Origin: Chloroflexi bacterium B3_Chlor
Lineage (GTDB): Bacteria > Chloroflexota > Anaerolineae > UBA7937 > B3-Chlor
Direction of reading: 5' to 3'
NCBI GenBank assembly: GCA_005223035.1
Contig: NJBK01000018.1
Span: 1-53,178, forward strand
DNA: 53,178 nucleotides
The translations under genes and the position numbers were made by a program. The notes under the pieces are model-generated. The model was not told where the DNA came from. It saw only the letters and a list, made by a program, of their open reading frames with translations, and ran no database searches. Position 1 is the first letter of the stretch, and the number at the start of each line of letters is the position of its first letter. This document shows positions 52,816 through 53,178 of this stretch, one piece after another.

Positions 52816-53178
52816 CAGCAGTCGAAGTGACTGTGTTTGCCCTCCTTTCGTGCGATTGTCGAGTCGCGCCTGGGCTACGGAGAGGTGGTTGGCGCTACCC
52901 GCATCCTTCGATACGCTGCTCCACTCCGTTCCGCAGCTACTCAGGATGCTGTTTTCGACAAGTTGCTTCACTGCGGTGGGCACCTAGTCAGGATACTCAG
53001 GCGCATTCTGTCCCTTGACATCGCCCGTAGGGGCAGGTTTGAAACCTGCCCCTACGCATGCGCTGAAGCTACGAACGCCGTCACCCCGAACCTCGTTCTC
53101 CGTGTACCTGGCCCCACGGTTTTCAGAGCACGCGCGTTTGTAGTATAATCCCAAGCGTGGCTCGTATATATGTGTCTT
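52816..53178. other. Right-end intergenic region
   Basis: No recognisable gene. It contains palindromic repeat copy 2. An isolated TATAAT (53144-53149) on the plus strand may belong to a gene beyond the window, but no matching -35 is present. Confidence 0.4.
53026..53056. repeat. Palindromic repeat, copy 2
   Basis: The same perfect 31-base palindrome as at 46513-46543, followed by the same GCATGCGCTGAA flank, so the conserved unit is about 43 bases. The two copies bracket the KAP-FGE/NACHT-FGE pair. Confidence 0.85.

Noticed and set aside
53121..53149. Promoter at the right edge
   Set aside because: A good TATAAT is present, but the hexamer 17 bases upstream (TTTCAG) is poor and no gene can be seen beyond it.

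Overview
The window looks like a chromosomal segment or metagenome contig from an environmental bacterium, most likely a Chloroflexota (Anaerolineae-like) lineage. That placement is inference. It rests on a fused transaldolase/phosphoglucose isomerase, two LytR-CpsA-Psr lipoproteins, mycoredoxin-like proteins, large NTPase plus FGE-domain fusions, and short perfect palindromes of the kind seen in many copies in such genomes. Most genes read at about 60% G+C. There are two exceptions at the left end: the first kilobase is a compositional mosaic, and the restriction-modification module that follows is nearer 47%.

Layout. 1-1074: an in-frame chimera of a trypsin-like protease and an M20 amidohydrolase fragment. 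1142-3508: a restriction-modification module (small XRE regulator, HNH endonuclease, convergent DNA methyltransferase). 3894-9981 (minus): two LCP proteins, then a CoA-transferase/GNAT fusion overlapping a receiver/histone-deacetylase fusion. 10312-17993: a thioesterase on plus, then a minus-strand housekeeping run (NrnA-like phosphoesterase, membrane protein, HEAT fragment, site-2 protease, serS, lysS, greA). 18695-25954 (plus): receiver protein, Rieske protein, a duplicated kinase/redoxin segment around an MFS transporter, an ECF-type sigma factor with a zinc-finger partner, and a discoidin lipoprotein. 26058-40677: glucokinase plus a complete pentose-phosphate pathway in one tightly packed plus-strand operon, with a GH15 glucanase. 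40809-46659: msrP, msrQ, a MerA-like disulfide oxidoreductase, a tetraether-synthase-like radical SAM protein and a methyltransferase.

The right end (46605-52704, minus) holds the most interesting system. A KAP P-loop NTPase and a NACHT NTPase each carry a C-terminal formylglycine-generating-enzyme-like (C-type lectin fold) domain. Their last ~40 codons differ almost only at first and second positions of codons that end in C or T, while the 36 nucleotides at the very 3' end are identical. This is the signature of diversity-generating-retroelement (DGR) variable regions with a shared homing site. Between the two genes lies a 48-residue open frame that I read as the N-terminus of a DGR-type reverse transcriptase. 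The picture is a pair of hypervariable STAND/KAP sensors, probably a conflict or recognition system. The active retroelement (full RT and template repeat) is either elsewhere in the genome or lost.

Working together: GH15 and glucokinase feed glucose 6-phosphate into Zwf-Pgl-Gnd, giving reducing power and pentoses. Tkt, Tal-Pgi, Rpe and RpiA close the non-oxidative branch. The nearby redoxins and MsrPQ are consistent with oxidative-stress repair. The CoA-transferase/acetyltransferase and deacetylase pair would link acyl-CoA level to reversible protein acetylation.
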